This document shows positions 52,972 to 61,317 of a stretch of DNA of 64,000 bases, piece by piece. The notes under the pieces were generated by a model that had not been told where the DNA came from, ran no database searches, and was given only the letters and a program-made list of their open reading frames with translations. Every line of letters begins with the position of its first letter. Position 1 is the first letter of the stretch. The stretch is from Mucilaginibacter sp. 14171R-50. Lineage in GTDB: Bacteria; Bacteroidota; Bacteroidia; Sphingobacteriales; Sphingobacteriaceae. The stretch covers positions 2,108,001 through 2,172,000 of the forward strand of contig NZ_CP048115.1 of the NCBI RefSeq assembly GCF_010093045.1, in the 5' to 3' direction. The translations under genes and the position numbers were made by a program.

Positions 52972-55845
52972 TTATAAAGGTAATTCGAAATAAAAGGTGC
53001 TGCCGTGGCCCAGCTCGCTTTCGGCCCAAATCCTGCCGTTGTGCTGCTTAACAATTTCTGCACTTACATACAGCCCTATACCAAAGCCGGCTATATGCTG
53101 CGTATCGGCCGAATCCACCCGGTAATAGCGATCGAATATTTTTTCGAGGTCATCTAACCGCATGCCCATGCCTTTATCTTTAACGCTAACCATAACATAT
53201 TCGCCCTTAAGGGTACAGGATACATCGATATCTGTATGCTTAGGGGAATATTTTACAGCATTGCTGAGCAGATTTGACAGAACTGAGCCGATCTTGTTGC
53301 GATCTGCAACTATTTCAATCTCATTGCATGCTGCCAGTTTTATGGCGTGGGCATTGGTTGTTAATTGCACTTCATCTATCATTTCCCTGATCAGGTTGTC
53401 GAAATTAAACCGTTGTTTTTCAACGATCATTTTCCCCGACTCCAGGCGCGAGATATTAAGAAAGCCGTTGATCAGGTCGGTCATTCGCTTTACCTGCAGA
53501 TTGGCTTTTTCCATGGCGCCCTTCAGGAATGGGTCTGGCGAGTGCCTGAGCTTGGCGTTAGCCACCTGGATAATGGCGTTTAACGATGTTAATGGGGTTT
53601 TTAGTTCGTGGCTGGCCATGCCGATAAAGCCATCCTTCTGGCGCTGCACTTTTTTACCGGCTTCCAGTTCCTCTTCGAGCCTGTTCTTCGTGGTGAGCAG
53701 TTCTTTTTCGCTCTCTTCTATACGCTGGCGGGCAACTACCTGCTCGGTTACATCAATAGTGATGGCGATAATGCCGATAATGAAGCCCTCTGAGTTTTTG
53801 AACGGTTCATATACAAAATTTTGATACACCACATCTTCTTTTCCGTTGCGCAACAATGTAACCGGCATTTCGCTGGTGGTAAAAGCCACACCGGTATTGT
53901 ATACCGCCGCCATCACTTCCTCAAGCCCCTGGTTGCGCGCGTCGGGCAGGGCTTCAAACACGGGGCGGTTCAAAACATTTTCAATACGCTTGCCCCACAG
54001 TTCTACCATCAGCCTGTTGGCCACTTTAATTACATGCTCGGGCCCTACAAGTATACACATGGCAACCGGTGCCTGCAATATCATCTCGTTAAGGTTCTTC
54101 TCGTTGCGTTCTACCGCATGTTTGGCAACGTTCAGGTCGGTTACATCAGCGGCGGTGTTCATTACGCCGTACACATTGCCGGCGGCATCAAACAGCGGTG
54201 TAAAGCTGTAGTTGAAATAGTAAATTTGTTGTTCGCCATCAACAAGTATATCCACCCGCTGGTTGCGGGCATGGAAAGGCTCACCGGTTTTAAATACTGT
54301 ATCGAGCTGCGAAAATATTTCCTGGTTTTCAAGTTCCGGAAGTATCTCTTTATATGATCTTCCAATCACATCGTTGCCCTTTCCCCATACATCGATGATG
54401 TTTTGATTGGCAAGTAGTATCTTCATGTCGGCCCCGATGTAAACACCTATCGGGAACGGAGCGCTTTCTACCACACTGCGAAGCCGGCTTTCGCTTTCTT
54501 CGAAGTTCGCTATCATTTCGCGCAGGTTTAGTTGCGTTAAATTCAGCTCTTCGTTTGTTGTGCCCAGTTCTTCGTTCATGGCAGCCAGTTCTTCGTTAAG
54601 CGATTGTTGCTCGCCGTAGCTTACCTCAAGTGCCTTACGTGCACTCACCTGGCTGGTAATGTCTTCAGCTGCCACTATTACTCCGGTAACCACGCCATCT
54701 TCACCGGTTATCGGGTCGTAGTAAAAGCTTACGTATTTCAGCTGCTCCTGGTTATCTATGGTTAAACGAAGCGCTTCCTCCTGTTGCCCGTAAGGCTTAC
54801 CTGTACGCATTACATTGCGCAGCAGTTCGGGGAACGGCTGGTCGCTTAGTTCGGGAAGTATATCCAATAATTTACGGCCCGTGATCTCAGGTAACGATTT
54901 GTTCCATAAGGCCGCTAATTGCTGATTGGCGATCTCAACAACGAAATCGGGCCCCTGAAGGATCATCAGGGCGTAATGGGCGGTCATGATAAGCGTACGG
55001 AGGCTGCGCTCGCTTTGCTGCACCTGCTCGCGGGCGTATACCATGTCTGTAACTTCTATAACAAATACCATCACCCCATCGATGATGTCGTGGTCATTGG
55101 TGCGTGGCTGATATATAAAATTAAAATAGCGGTCTTCTATGGGGCTATCGGGCGTGCGGCGCAGCGGAACCAGCAATTCTTTGCCTTCAAACATGCGCCC
55201 TGTTTGGTACACATCCTGCAGAATGCCCGATATCTCCTGCCCCTTTAATTCCGGTAATGCATCCAGCAGGGGCCTGCCTAATAAGTGGCGGCCGGGAAAT
55301 AGCTGCTGGTAAAGCGGGTTTATAAATTCAAATACAAACTCAGGGCCATCCAGCACACATATACCCGCGGGCATTTGCATAAAAAACTGTGATAGGCGCT
55401 CCCTTTCTTTTTCAGCCTGTTTACGTGCCAGCAATAGCTCCTGCTCATAGCGTTTACGGTCGGTGTTATCAGTTAAGATACAATCAACCGCCAATAATTG
55501 TCCGTCATCATCTTTAACCGATACTGCCCCCAAAAGCACATGCACTATTTCTCCGGTCCGGGTTAGCAATTCGTAGCTTAGTTCTTTAACGCTGCCGCTT
55601 AAGTTTAGCATCGGCCGGAAAAACATTTCGTAATGTACCTGCCCGCCTTTTGAAAGCAGTTCGCTAAACTTCATTTTGCCGGTTACTTCTTCGGCAGTGT
55701 AGCCCAGCCAATTTAAAAGGGTGTGATTGATCCTGATGATCGTACCATTCGCCGTAAAGGTAACATAACCGCAGGGTGCCTGATGGTATAGACGCCCCGG
55801 GTCCATCGCTGCTTTAAGAAGGTTGTCTTTAAATTCGTCGCTCAT
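52972..55845 (-). CDS. Multi-PAS sensor histidine kinase (partner of RsbQ-like hydrolase)
   Basis: The 957-residue product has about five PAS domains with no membrane segment. The first one, with APCGYVTFTANGTIIRINHTLLNWLGY (from about residue 24), is of the RsbP type; the others repeat the pattern VMLQGPDFVVEIAN / VFEALPD. A coiled coil follows (near residue 400). HisKA is at the end with H746 in GMASHELKTPL, and HATPase has NLLSNAVKYSP, DKGMGM and GFGIGLYVS. The gene starts 9 bases after the hydrolase stop, so the two should be made as a pair. No response regulator is linked directly. Confidence 0.92.
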   Translation of the reverse strand: MSDEFKDNLLKAAMDPGRLYHQAPCGYVTFTANGTIIRINHTLLNWLGYTAEEVTGKMKFSELLSKGGQVHYEMFFRPMLNLSGSVKELSYELLTRTGEIVHVLLGAVSVKDDDGQLLAVDCILTDNTDRKRYEQELLLARKQAEKERERLSQFFMQMPAGICVLDGPEFVFEFINPLYQQLFPGRHLLGRPLLDALPELKGQEISGILQDVYQTGRMFEGKELLVPLRRTPDSPIEDRYFNFIYQPRTNDHDIIDGVMVFVIEVTDMVYAREQVQQSERSLRTLIMTAHYALMILQGPDFVVEIANQQLAALWNKSLPEITGRKLLDILPELSDQPFPELLRNVMRTGKPYGQQEEALRLTIDNQEQLKYVSFYYDPITGEDGVVTGVIVAAEDITSQVSARKALEVSYGEQQSLNEELAAMNEELGTTNEELNLTQLNLREMIANFEESESRLRSVVESAPFPIGVYIGADMKILLANQNIIDVWGKGNDVIGRSYKEILPELENQEIFSQLDTVFKTGEPFHARNQRVDILVDGEQQIYYFNYSFTPLFDAAGNVYGVMNTAADVTDLNVAKHAVERNEKNLNEMILQAPVAMCILVGPEHVIKVANRLMVELWGKRIENVLNRPVFEALPDARNQGLEEVMAAVYNTGVAFTTSEMPVTLLRNGKEDVVYQNFVYEPFKNSEGFIIGIIAITIDVTEQVVARQRIEESEKELLTTKNRLEEELEAGKKVQRQKDGFIGMASHELKTPLTSLNAIIQVANAKLRHSPDPFLKGAMEKANLQVKRMTDLINGFLNISRLESGKMIVEKQRFNFDNLIREMIDEVQLTTNAHAIKLAACNEIEIVADRNKIGSVLSNLLSNAVKYSPKHTDIDVSCTLKGEYVMVSVKDKGMGMRLDDLEKIFDRYYRVDSADTQHIAGFGIGLYVSAEIVKQHNGRIWAESELGHGSTFYFELPL

Positions 55846-55854
55846 TAATGCCTG

Positions 55855-56646
55855 CTATATAAAAGCTTTAATAGCTTTGATTGTCTCCTGTGGTTCGCTG
55901 ATATGAGGGCAATGACCTGTTGCGTTTAGCATAACAAACTCGTTGCCGGGTGTGTGGGTTTTCACAAATTCGCCAACAGCCACAGGCGCAATGATATCAT
56001 CGCTGCACTGCAGGGTGAGGCTTTTAACGCCCAGTTTGGTCAGGTCGTCCCGGTTATCAGAAAAAAATGTTACCCGTGCAAATTCCCGGGCAACCTCCGG
56101 ATCGGTAGCGCAAAAACTACTGGTTAAAAAAGCACCCAACTCCGGGCGGTCGGCGTTGCCCATAATGGCCGGCGCCATAGTGCTTGACCACCCGAGGTAA
56201 TTACTCTCCATAAAATCGAACAGGCTCTCCATGTCCGAACGTTCAAAACCGCCCGTGTAATCCTGGTCGTTAAGGTACCGGGGCGATGGCCCTATAAAAA
56301 TGAGTTTTTTAAAATAAGCAGGTTGTTGCACGGCTGCCAGTAAGCCGATCATAGAGCTGACCGAATGCCCTACGAAGATAACGTCCTGTAAAGAAAGGGC
56401 CTCGCAAACGTCAAGCACATCTTGTGCGTACCCGTCAAGGCTGCCGTATTTTGCGGAGCTGTACTGACTTAGGTCGGATTGCCCGGAACCAACATAGTCG
56501 AAAAGCACTACCCGGTAGTCGTCTGAAAAGGCATCTACAACAAATTGCCATGACCGCTGATCGCAGCCAAAACCGTGTGCAAACAGCATAACTTGCTGGC
56601 CGTTCCCGATAATATTAACATTGTTGCGTTTAAGAATAGAACTCAT
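55855..56646 (-). CDS. rsbQ: RsbQ-like alpha/beta hydrolase
   Basis: The 263-residue product closely follows RsbQ of Bacillus: FVGHSVSSMIG with nucleophile S95, IGPSPRYLND, TDPEVAREFARVTFFSDNRDDL, LQCSDDIIAP with D217 and GHCPHISEP with H245. RsbQ acts with the PAS phosphatase RsbP in energy-stress sensing, probably by producing a small hydrophobic ligand; plant relatives are KAI2 and D14. Here the PAS partner is a histidine kinase instead of a phosphatase. It is cytosolic and leads the two-gene operon. Confidence 0.93.
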   Translation of the reverse strand: MSSILKRNNVNIIGNGQQVMLFAHGFGCDQRSWQFVVDAFSDDYRVVLFDYVGSGQSDLSQYSSAKYGSLDGYAQDVLDVCEALSLQDVIFVGHSVSSMIGLLAAVQQPAYFKKLIFIGPSPRYLNDQDYTGGFERSDMESLFDFMESNYLGWSSTMAPAIMGNADRPELGAFLTSSFCATDPEVAREFARVTFFSDNRDDLTKLGVKSLTLQCSDDIIAPVAVGEFVKTHTPGNEFVMLNATGHCPHISEPQETIKAIKAFI

Positions 56647-56811
56647 AGGTGTAAGGAAGAGCTAAGTAGTTTACCGGACGTTACGCCTAAGAAACAGCTT
56701 TGATACTTTATTGTTTGGCGTAACAAAACGATGACCACTTATGCACCTGTAGTTATTATGAAAAAGCCCCATTGAAAGCCTGTCCCCCGCAAAAAAACAA
56801 CCCGCAGGTTT

Positions 56812-57465
56812 TTATATTTTGATCAGATCGTTTTTTAAGGCGGATATAACCAGGCCTGTTCTTGATTTTACCTCAAATTTTTGAAACAGCGCCTCGCGGT
56901 AATTGTCGATGGTGTGAGGGCTAAGGTTCATCATGTCGGCAATTTGCTTATAGGTAAGGTCAGAGCAGCACAGCTCTAAAAATTTAAGCTCGTTTTGGTT
57001 AAGGCCAACAGGGGCGTTTTTAAGCGGCTGATTGTTTTGGATGTTGCGTAGTAATTTTCCCGACACAAGCTCGTTGATATAAAAAGATTGCGCGGCTATC
57101 CCTTTTATTGCGTTCACCAGGTCGGCAGCTTTTGATTGCTTTAGCATATACCCCCCTGCACCGCTTTTAAGCATGCCTATTATTGGTGTGTCTTCTTCAA
57201 ACATGCTTAAGGCAAGCACGCTTATGCCCGGGTGGTTTGCTTTCAGCCATTTTGTGCTCTCGTAGCCATTCATTACCGGCATGGTAATATCCATTAATAT
57301 AACATCCGGCAGGGGGTAAGCCGGCAGTTTTTTGATCATATCGGCACCGTTATCAGCGTCAAACAAAACGTTTATCTCGTTAGATTCGGTTAGCAGGCGT
57401 GCCAGCCCCTGGCGAAATAAGGTGTGATCGTCTACAATGGCAATATTTACTTTGTCGGTTTGCAT
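56812..57465 (-). CDS. NarL/LuxR-type response regulator
   Basis: The 217-residue product has a receiver domain (IVDDHTLFRQGLARLL with the acidic pair and phospho-acceptor D59 in DVILMDITMPVMNG, and lysine in YMLKQSKAAD) and a LuxR helix-turn-helix at about residues 150-210 (LNQNELKFLELCCSDLTYKQIADMMNLSPHTIDNYREALFQKF). It follows the sensor kinase gene by 3 bases, so it is the output of that four-gene unit. Confidence 0.95.
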   Translation of the reverse strand: MQTDKVNIAIVDDHTLFRQGLARLLTESNEINVLFDADNGADMIKKLPAYPLPDVILMDITMPVMNGYESTKWLKANHPGISVLALSMFEEDTPIIGMLKSGAGGYMLKQSKAADLVNAIKGIAAQSFYINELVSGKLLRNIQNNQPLKNAPVGLNQNELKFLELCCSDLTYKQIADMMNLSPHTIDNYREALFQKFEVKSRTGLVISALKNDLIKI

Positions 57466-57468
57466 CAG

Positions 57469-58257
57469 CTATTGGTAAGGCACTTTTACGGTTATGGCAG
57501 TTCCGTTATTTTTTGTGGAAACAATTGAAGCTGTGCCATTTATCATGGCGCTTCTTTTCTTAATATTATAAAGGCCCATGCCGTCCTTCCGCTCAGATAT
57601 TTTATCCACATCAAATCCAACGCCGTTATCGCGTACGGTGAGCAGTAAGTCATCGTTAACCGCTTCTAAATTAATAAATATCGCTGTTGCTTTTGCATGC
57701 TGAATAATATTATTTATGATTTCCTGAAACAGCCTGAAAAGGATCATATCTTTAGCACTATCGCGCGTAAATGGGATATTATTGTGCTCAAAGGTGATCG
57801 TAAACCTGTCTGACCGTTTTAGCCATTCCAGCTCAAATTCAATCGCTGCCGGCAATCCCTTACTGATAATTTCCTCGGCATGCAGCAGGCGCGATAACGC
57901 TTTTACTTCCTTTATCGATCGCAGGGTGAGGTCTTCAACCAAAGCTAATTTTTCGGCGGTGTTTTGCTGATCGGTAAGATTAACCGAGCTTAGTGTGATT
58001 GTGGTAAGGCTAAGTAACTGGCCGATATTATCATGCAGGTCGTAGGCAACGGTTTTAAGGGTTTGTTCCTGCACCTCCATCTGGGTTTTAAGCAGCTCAT
58101 TCTCGAAGTTTTTTTGCAAAGTAACGGTTTCCTCCTGGTGCTTCTTCTTCCGCCGGTTGTACGATAATACGTACAAAATAAGAAACAGGGGCGCTATCAG
58201 GAATATAATAGATGTTAACCCTATCAGGGAGATGATTTCCTTTGACGATATCTGCAT
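57469..58257 (-). CDS. HPK7-type sensor histidine kinase
   Basis: The 262-residue product has one membrane helix (IISLIGLTSIIFLIAPLFLILYVLSY), a coiled linker, the HPK7 H-box with H75 in AYDLHDNIGQLLSL and an ATPase domain ending KKRSAMINGTASIVS. There is no periplasmic sensing loop to speak of, so the signal probably comes from the partner membrane protein upstream. The start at 58257 lies within the last 34 bases of that gene. A start at 58275 is possible but adds a short N-terminal extension. Confidence 0.9.
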   Translation of the reverse strand: MQISSKEIISLIGLTSIIFLIAPLFLILYVLSYNRRKKKHQEETVTLQKNFENELLKTQMEVQEQTLKTVAYDLHDNIGQLLSLTTITLSSVNLTDQQNTAEKLALVEDLTLRSIKEVKALSRLLHAEEIISKGLPAAIEFELEWLKRSDRFTITFEHNNIPFTRDSAKDMILFRLFQEIINNIIQHAKATAIFINLEAVNDDLLLTVRDNGVGFDVDKISERKDGMGLYNIKKRSAMINGTASIVSTKNNGTAITVKVPYQ

Positions 58258-58880
58258 ATAAAAGCGTATGACCAAAAAAGATACATAATAATATCCAATA
58301 CGTTAAATATAATATACCTGATAGACCTGCTGAAGGTAATGTTCTCGTAATGCGATAGGTAATCTAAAAAATTATTGCACGCTGTGCTTCCAAAATAAAA
58401 AAACAGCGTGCCGCTTACCCACCAAAAAGGCGCCGAGAAAAGCAGCGGCTCAAAACGCTCATCGCGCAGTTTCAGGTAGTAAAAATACAAGCAGGCCAAT
58501 ACAAAAACTACCGACATTACTGATGCCGTGGTTGATACAAACTGGCTAAAATGATGATAAAGCAGATCGGTTACATACATCACCGTAAAAAGGCATAACC
58601 ATGTAACCAGCCATATAACTTTATAATTATAGGCCTTGTATAGGTGAAAGAAAAAATAACTTGTAAAGCCGCATTCAAACAATAAGTATACGTTGTATAT
58701 CTGATAATTTGATACACCCACAAATTCCCTTATATATATGCCTGCAACCTCTACCGAGCAGGTTAACAGCAAAAACGGAATAAATAGCTTCCAGGCCAGG
58801 GTCTTTTCCCGGTAAAGGAAAATAACGGCGGCCAGGAAGCAAAAAAACTCTGATGCGGTATTAATAGTGATGAAGATCAT
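58224..58880 (-). CDS. Seven-helix membrane protein, candidate sensor
   Basis: The 218-residue product has about seven hydrophobic segments with short loops (for example LFIPFLLLTCSVEVAGIYI, VIWLVTWLCLFTVMYVTDLLY and YIIFNVLDIIMYLFWSYAFICRY). It has no recognisable catalytic domain. It overlaps the kinase gene by 34 bases, which suggests tight coupling. A role as the signal-receiving subunit of the kinase is inference. Confidence 0.75.
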   Translation of the reverse strand: MIFITINTASEFFCFLAAVIFLYREKTLAWKLFIPFLLLTCSVEVAGIYIREFVGVSNYQIYNVYLLFECGFTSYFFFHLYKAYNYKVIWLVTWLCLFTVMYVTDLLYHHFSQFVSTTASVMSVVFVLACLYFYYLKLRDERFEPLLFSAPFWWVSGTLFFYFGSTACNNFLDYLSHYENITFSRSIRYIIFNVLDIIMYLFWSYAFICRYRQRKSSP

Positions 58881-58885
58881 TACAA

Positions 58886-59476
58886 TTAGGGAAGGAGCGT
58901 AGCGCCTGTTTCACTGCATTTTACCGGCGGCGGGCAAAGCTCGCCACGGTTCTCTGGTGTGCCGCCTACCATAAAACCTAATACAGGTTTATTTGATTTT
59001 GCCGGTTTGCTGGTGTAATAATCGCGGTGAAACTTTTGGTTTACTGCGTTTGTACTGTCTTTGGTTGATACCAATACCAGGGTATTGTAGCCCCAATAAT
59101 CGCGCGGGGGCACAATGCCGCCAATAATCTTACTGTTGTACGATGTATCATAACTGGCCATGTAAAAGCGGATCCCGTCGCCGCCTTCACTTTTGATCTT
59201 ATCAAGCAAGGCCTGTAAGCGATCGGCACTAAACCAAATACAGCGCGAGTTTGGTTTCTTTTTTATTTTCCCCACACCTTTTTCAACATACTGCGAATCT
59301 ACCCAACCGGCGTGTTTTTCGTAGTTATTTACATAAGCTTTAGCCCTTTCGTAGCTAAGGCTATCATAATTAAACTGCGACGCTTTTGAACTGGTAAGGT
59401 CGGCGTGTTGATTTTGGCAGGCGCTAAAAGCAAGCGTTGCTAAAACTGCATACAATAATGGCTTTTTGAATTGCAT
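58886..59476 (-). CDS. Hypothetical lipoprotein
   Basis: The 196-residue product has a lipobox (TLAFSAC) and an otherwise unrecognised alpha/beta domain with KPNSRCIWFSADRLQALLDKIKSEGGDGIRFYMASYD, ending GELCPPPVKCSETG with three cysteines near the end. It is 5 bases before the seven-helix gene and is the first gene of the lipoprotein / membrane protein / kinase / regulator unit, so it may deliver or bind the signal. The family is not known to me. Confidence 0.7.
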   Translation of the reverse strand: MQFKKPLLYAVLATLAFSACQNQHADLTSSKASQFNYDSLSYERAKAYVNNYEKHAGWVDSQYVEKGVGKIKKKPNSRCIWFSADRLQALLDKIKSEGGDGIRFYMASYDTSYNSKIIGGIVPPRDYWGYNTLVLVSTKDSTNAVNQKFHRDYYTSKPAKSNKPVLGFMVGGTPENRGELCPPPVKCSETGATLLP

Positions 59477-59773
59477 AATAGTTTGGGATTAAGGTTTACC
59501 GAAAGTGACCATTTAAACACAGATATACAAATTAATGCCTTGCCTTTTTTCCACCTTAACAGGAGTTAAAAAAAGCTATTTTCACCCTATAGCAATTACA
59601 TTTTATAATAGAGCTTTGTAAAGCAAACGTTGTGACAGCGATATGTGCAGAGTTATTTAAAGAGCGGCCTAAACGTTTTAAAGAAAAAATTATTGCGAAT
59701 TAATTAAATATTTTATATTTACAGTCTAATTAATAAAAGTATAAACAATATCTAAACCTTATCACTTTAAACT

Positions 59774-60316
59774 ATGGAACCTTATTTAGGAGAAATTAAA
59801 ATTTTTGCGGGCAGCTTTGCACCCAGCGGTTGGTTTTTTTGCGATGGCACCACTCTTGCCATCAGTCAGTACAGCGCTTTATTTTCCTTATTAGGTACAA
59901 CCTACGGGGGCGATGGCATGCAAACCTTTAACTTGCCGGATCTTCGCGGCCGTACACCTATCCACGCGGGCAACGGGCAGGGCAGGGGCGTATCAAAGTA
60001 TGTGCAAGGGCAAATAGGCGGTGTCGAAAATGTTACTTTAACAGTGCAGCAAATGCCGGCGCACACGCACGTAATTAACGCCGTATCTACCGACGGGACG
60101 GCGTTGACACCAACAGGGGCATATCCGGCTACAAGCCCGGGCGATCCGCTTACAGGCGCGGGTGTAAATATTTACTCCACAGCAACACCCGATGTAACCA
60201 TGAATAATGGTACGTTAACACCTGCAGGTGGCAGCCAGCCGGTAAACGTAGTAACGCCATATTTAGGTATAAATTACATCATAGCCTGGCAGGGTATTTA
60301 TCCTTCGAGACCATAA
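59774..60316 (+). CDS. Tail-collar domain (microcystin-dependent-like) protein
   Basis: The 180-residue product has the phage tail collar signature: YLGEIKIFAGSFAPSGWFFCDGTTLAISQYSALFSLLGTTYGGDGMQTFNLPDLRGRTPIH at the start and the ending YLGINYIIAWQGIYPSR, with a HTH-containing middle QQMPAHTHVINA. In Bacteroidota such genes occur outside phages with unknown function. No signal peptide is seen. No other phage genes are nearby. The AT-rich 297-base spacer 59477-59773 upstream holds no gene and probably carries its promoter. Confidence 0.88.
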   Translation: MEPYLGEIKIFAGSFAPSGWFFCDGTTLAISQYSALFSLLGTTYGGDGMQTFNLPDLRGRTPIHAGNGQGRGVSKYVQGQIGGVENVTLTVQQMPAHTHVINAVSTDGTALTPTGAYPATSPGDPLTGAGVNIYSTATPDVTMNNGTLTPAGGSQPVNVVTPYLGINYIIAWQGIYPSRP

Positions 60317-60355
60317 TATCAAGAATATTTAGTTAATGGATTTTTTTGAGCGCCA

Positions 60356-61276
60356 ATGAAAGTTGGCATCGTATCAAACTCAAAAATATGCTTGCCCCTG
60401 CTTTCGTACCTAAGCAGTATAAAAGCAGGGGTTATGCTATACTTCGGCAGTTCGTTGCCTGGTGATGTCAGCGTAAACGAAATGGCCGGCTTTTGCCGAA
60501 AGAACAACATACCGTTTTATGCCGAGGTGGATAAAAAGGAACTGTACAGCTGGCAGCAAATAAATGAACCGGATGTGATATTCATCTCCGGGTATGCGCA
60601 TAAAATAGCTGTTAAAGAACTGAGCGGTGTGCCAAAGGGAATGTTTAACATACACTTCGGCCGGCTACCGCATTACAGGGGGCCTTCGCCGGTTTTTTGG
60701 CAGTTAAAAAACGGCGAGGCACAATTGGGATTAGCCATACACCAATTAACCGATAAGCTGGATAGCGGGGCGGTTGTTTGGGAGCAAAATATTAAAAACG
60801 AGGAATACCATACCTACAGTTATATAAACCAGGCGTTTAGCCAGCTACAGGTGCAGGGAGTATCGCAAATACTTACTACACTATACAACAGGCAAACGAT
60901 AACCTATAAGATACAAGCCGAAACCGAAGCCCGCTATTACAAAAAGCCGCAGCTGGCTGATGTAATGATAAACTGGGACACAATGGATGCGAAAGGGATA
61001 CTTAACCTGATAAAAGCCTGCACAGCCTGGAACAACGGTGCAAGCGCTTTAATAAACGGTTACGAACTGAAGATTTTAGATGCCGAAGCCGCTTCAACAG
61101 AAGCCGATAACATACCCGGAACCATTACGATAGCAAATAACAAGTTTACTGTAGCCTGCATTAATAAGCAGGCTTTAAACATAAACTATTTTAATATAAA
61201 CAACACTTGTATACCGGCCCGGCATGCAGGTTTTTATGGTTTAAAAACTGGGCAAAAATTTATTAACAAAATTTAA
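60356..61276 (+). CDS. Methionyl-tRNA-formyltransferase-like protein (paralogue)
   Basis: The 306-residue product has the formyltransferase fold: N98 and H100 in MFNIHFGRLPHYRG and D136 in KLDSGAVVW form the N-H-D catalytic triad, and the C-terminal part has the Fmt_C pattern INWDTMDAKGILNLIKACTAWNNGAS. The N-terminal sequence is not that of housekeeping Fmt (MRIVFMGTPEFA type), so it is a paralogue that may formylate an amino sugar or another amine. It starts 40 bases after the tail-collar gene and 41 bases before a giant surface protein. Confidence 0.8.
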   Translation: MKVGIVSNSKICLPLLSYLSSIKAGVMLYFGSSLPGDVSVNEMAGFCRKNNIPFYAEVDKKELYSWQQINEPDVIFISGYAHKIAVKELSGVPKGMFNIHFGRLPHYRGPSPVFWQLKNGEAQLGLAIHQLTDKLDSGAVVWEQNIKNEEYHTYSYINQAFSQLQVQGVSQILTTLYNRQTITYKIQAETEARYYKKPQLADVMINWDTMDAKGILNLIKACTAWNNGASALINGYELKILDAEAASTEADNIPGTITIANNKFTVACINKQALNINYFNINNTCIPARHAGFYGLKTGQKFINKI

Positions 61277-61317
61277 TCGGTTTAACCGGCAAAAAACTGA
61301 ACGTTTAAAATTTTATT

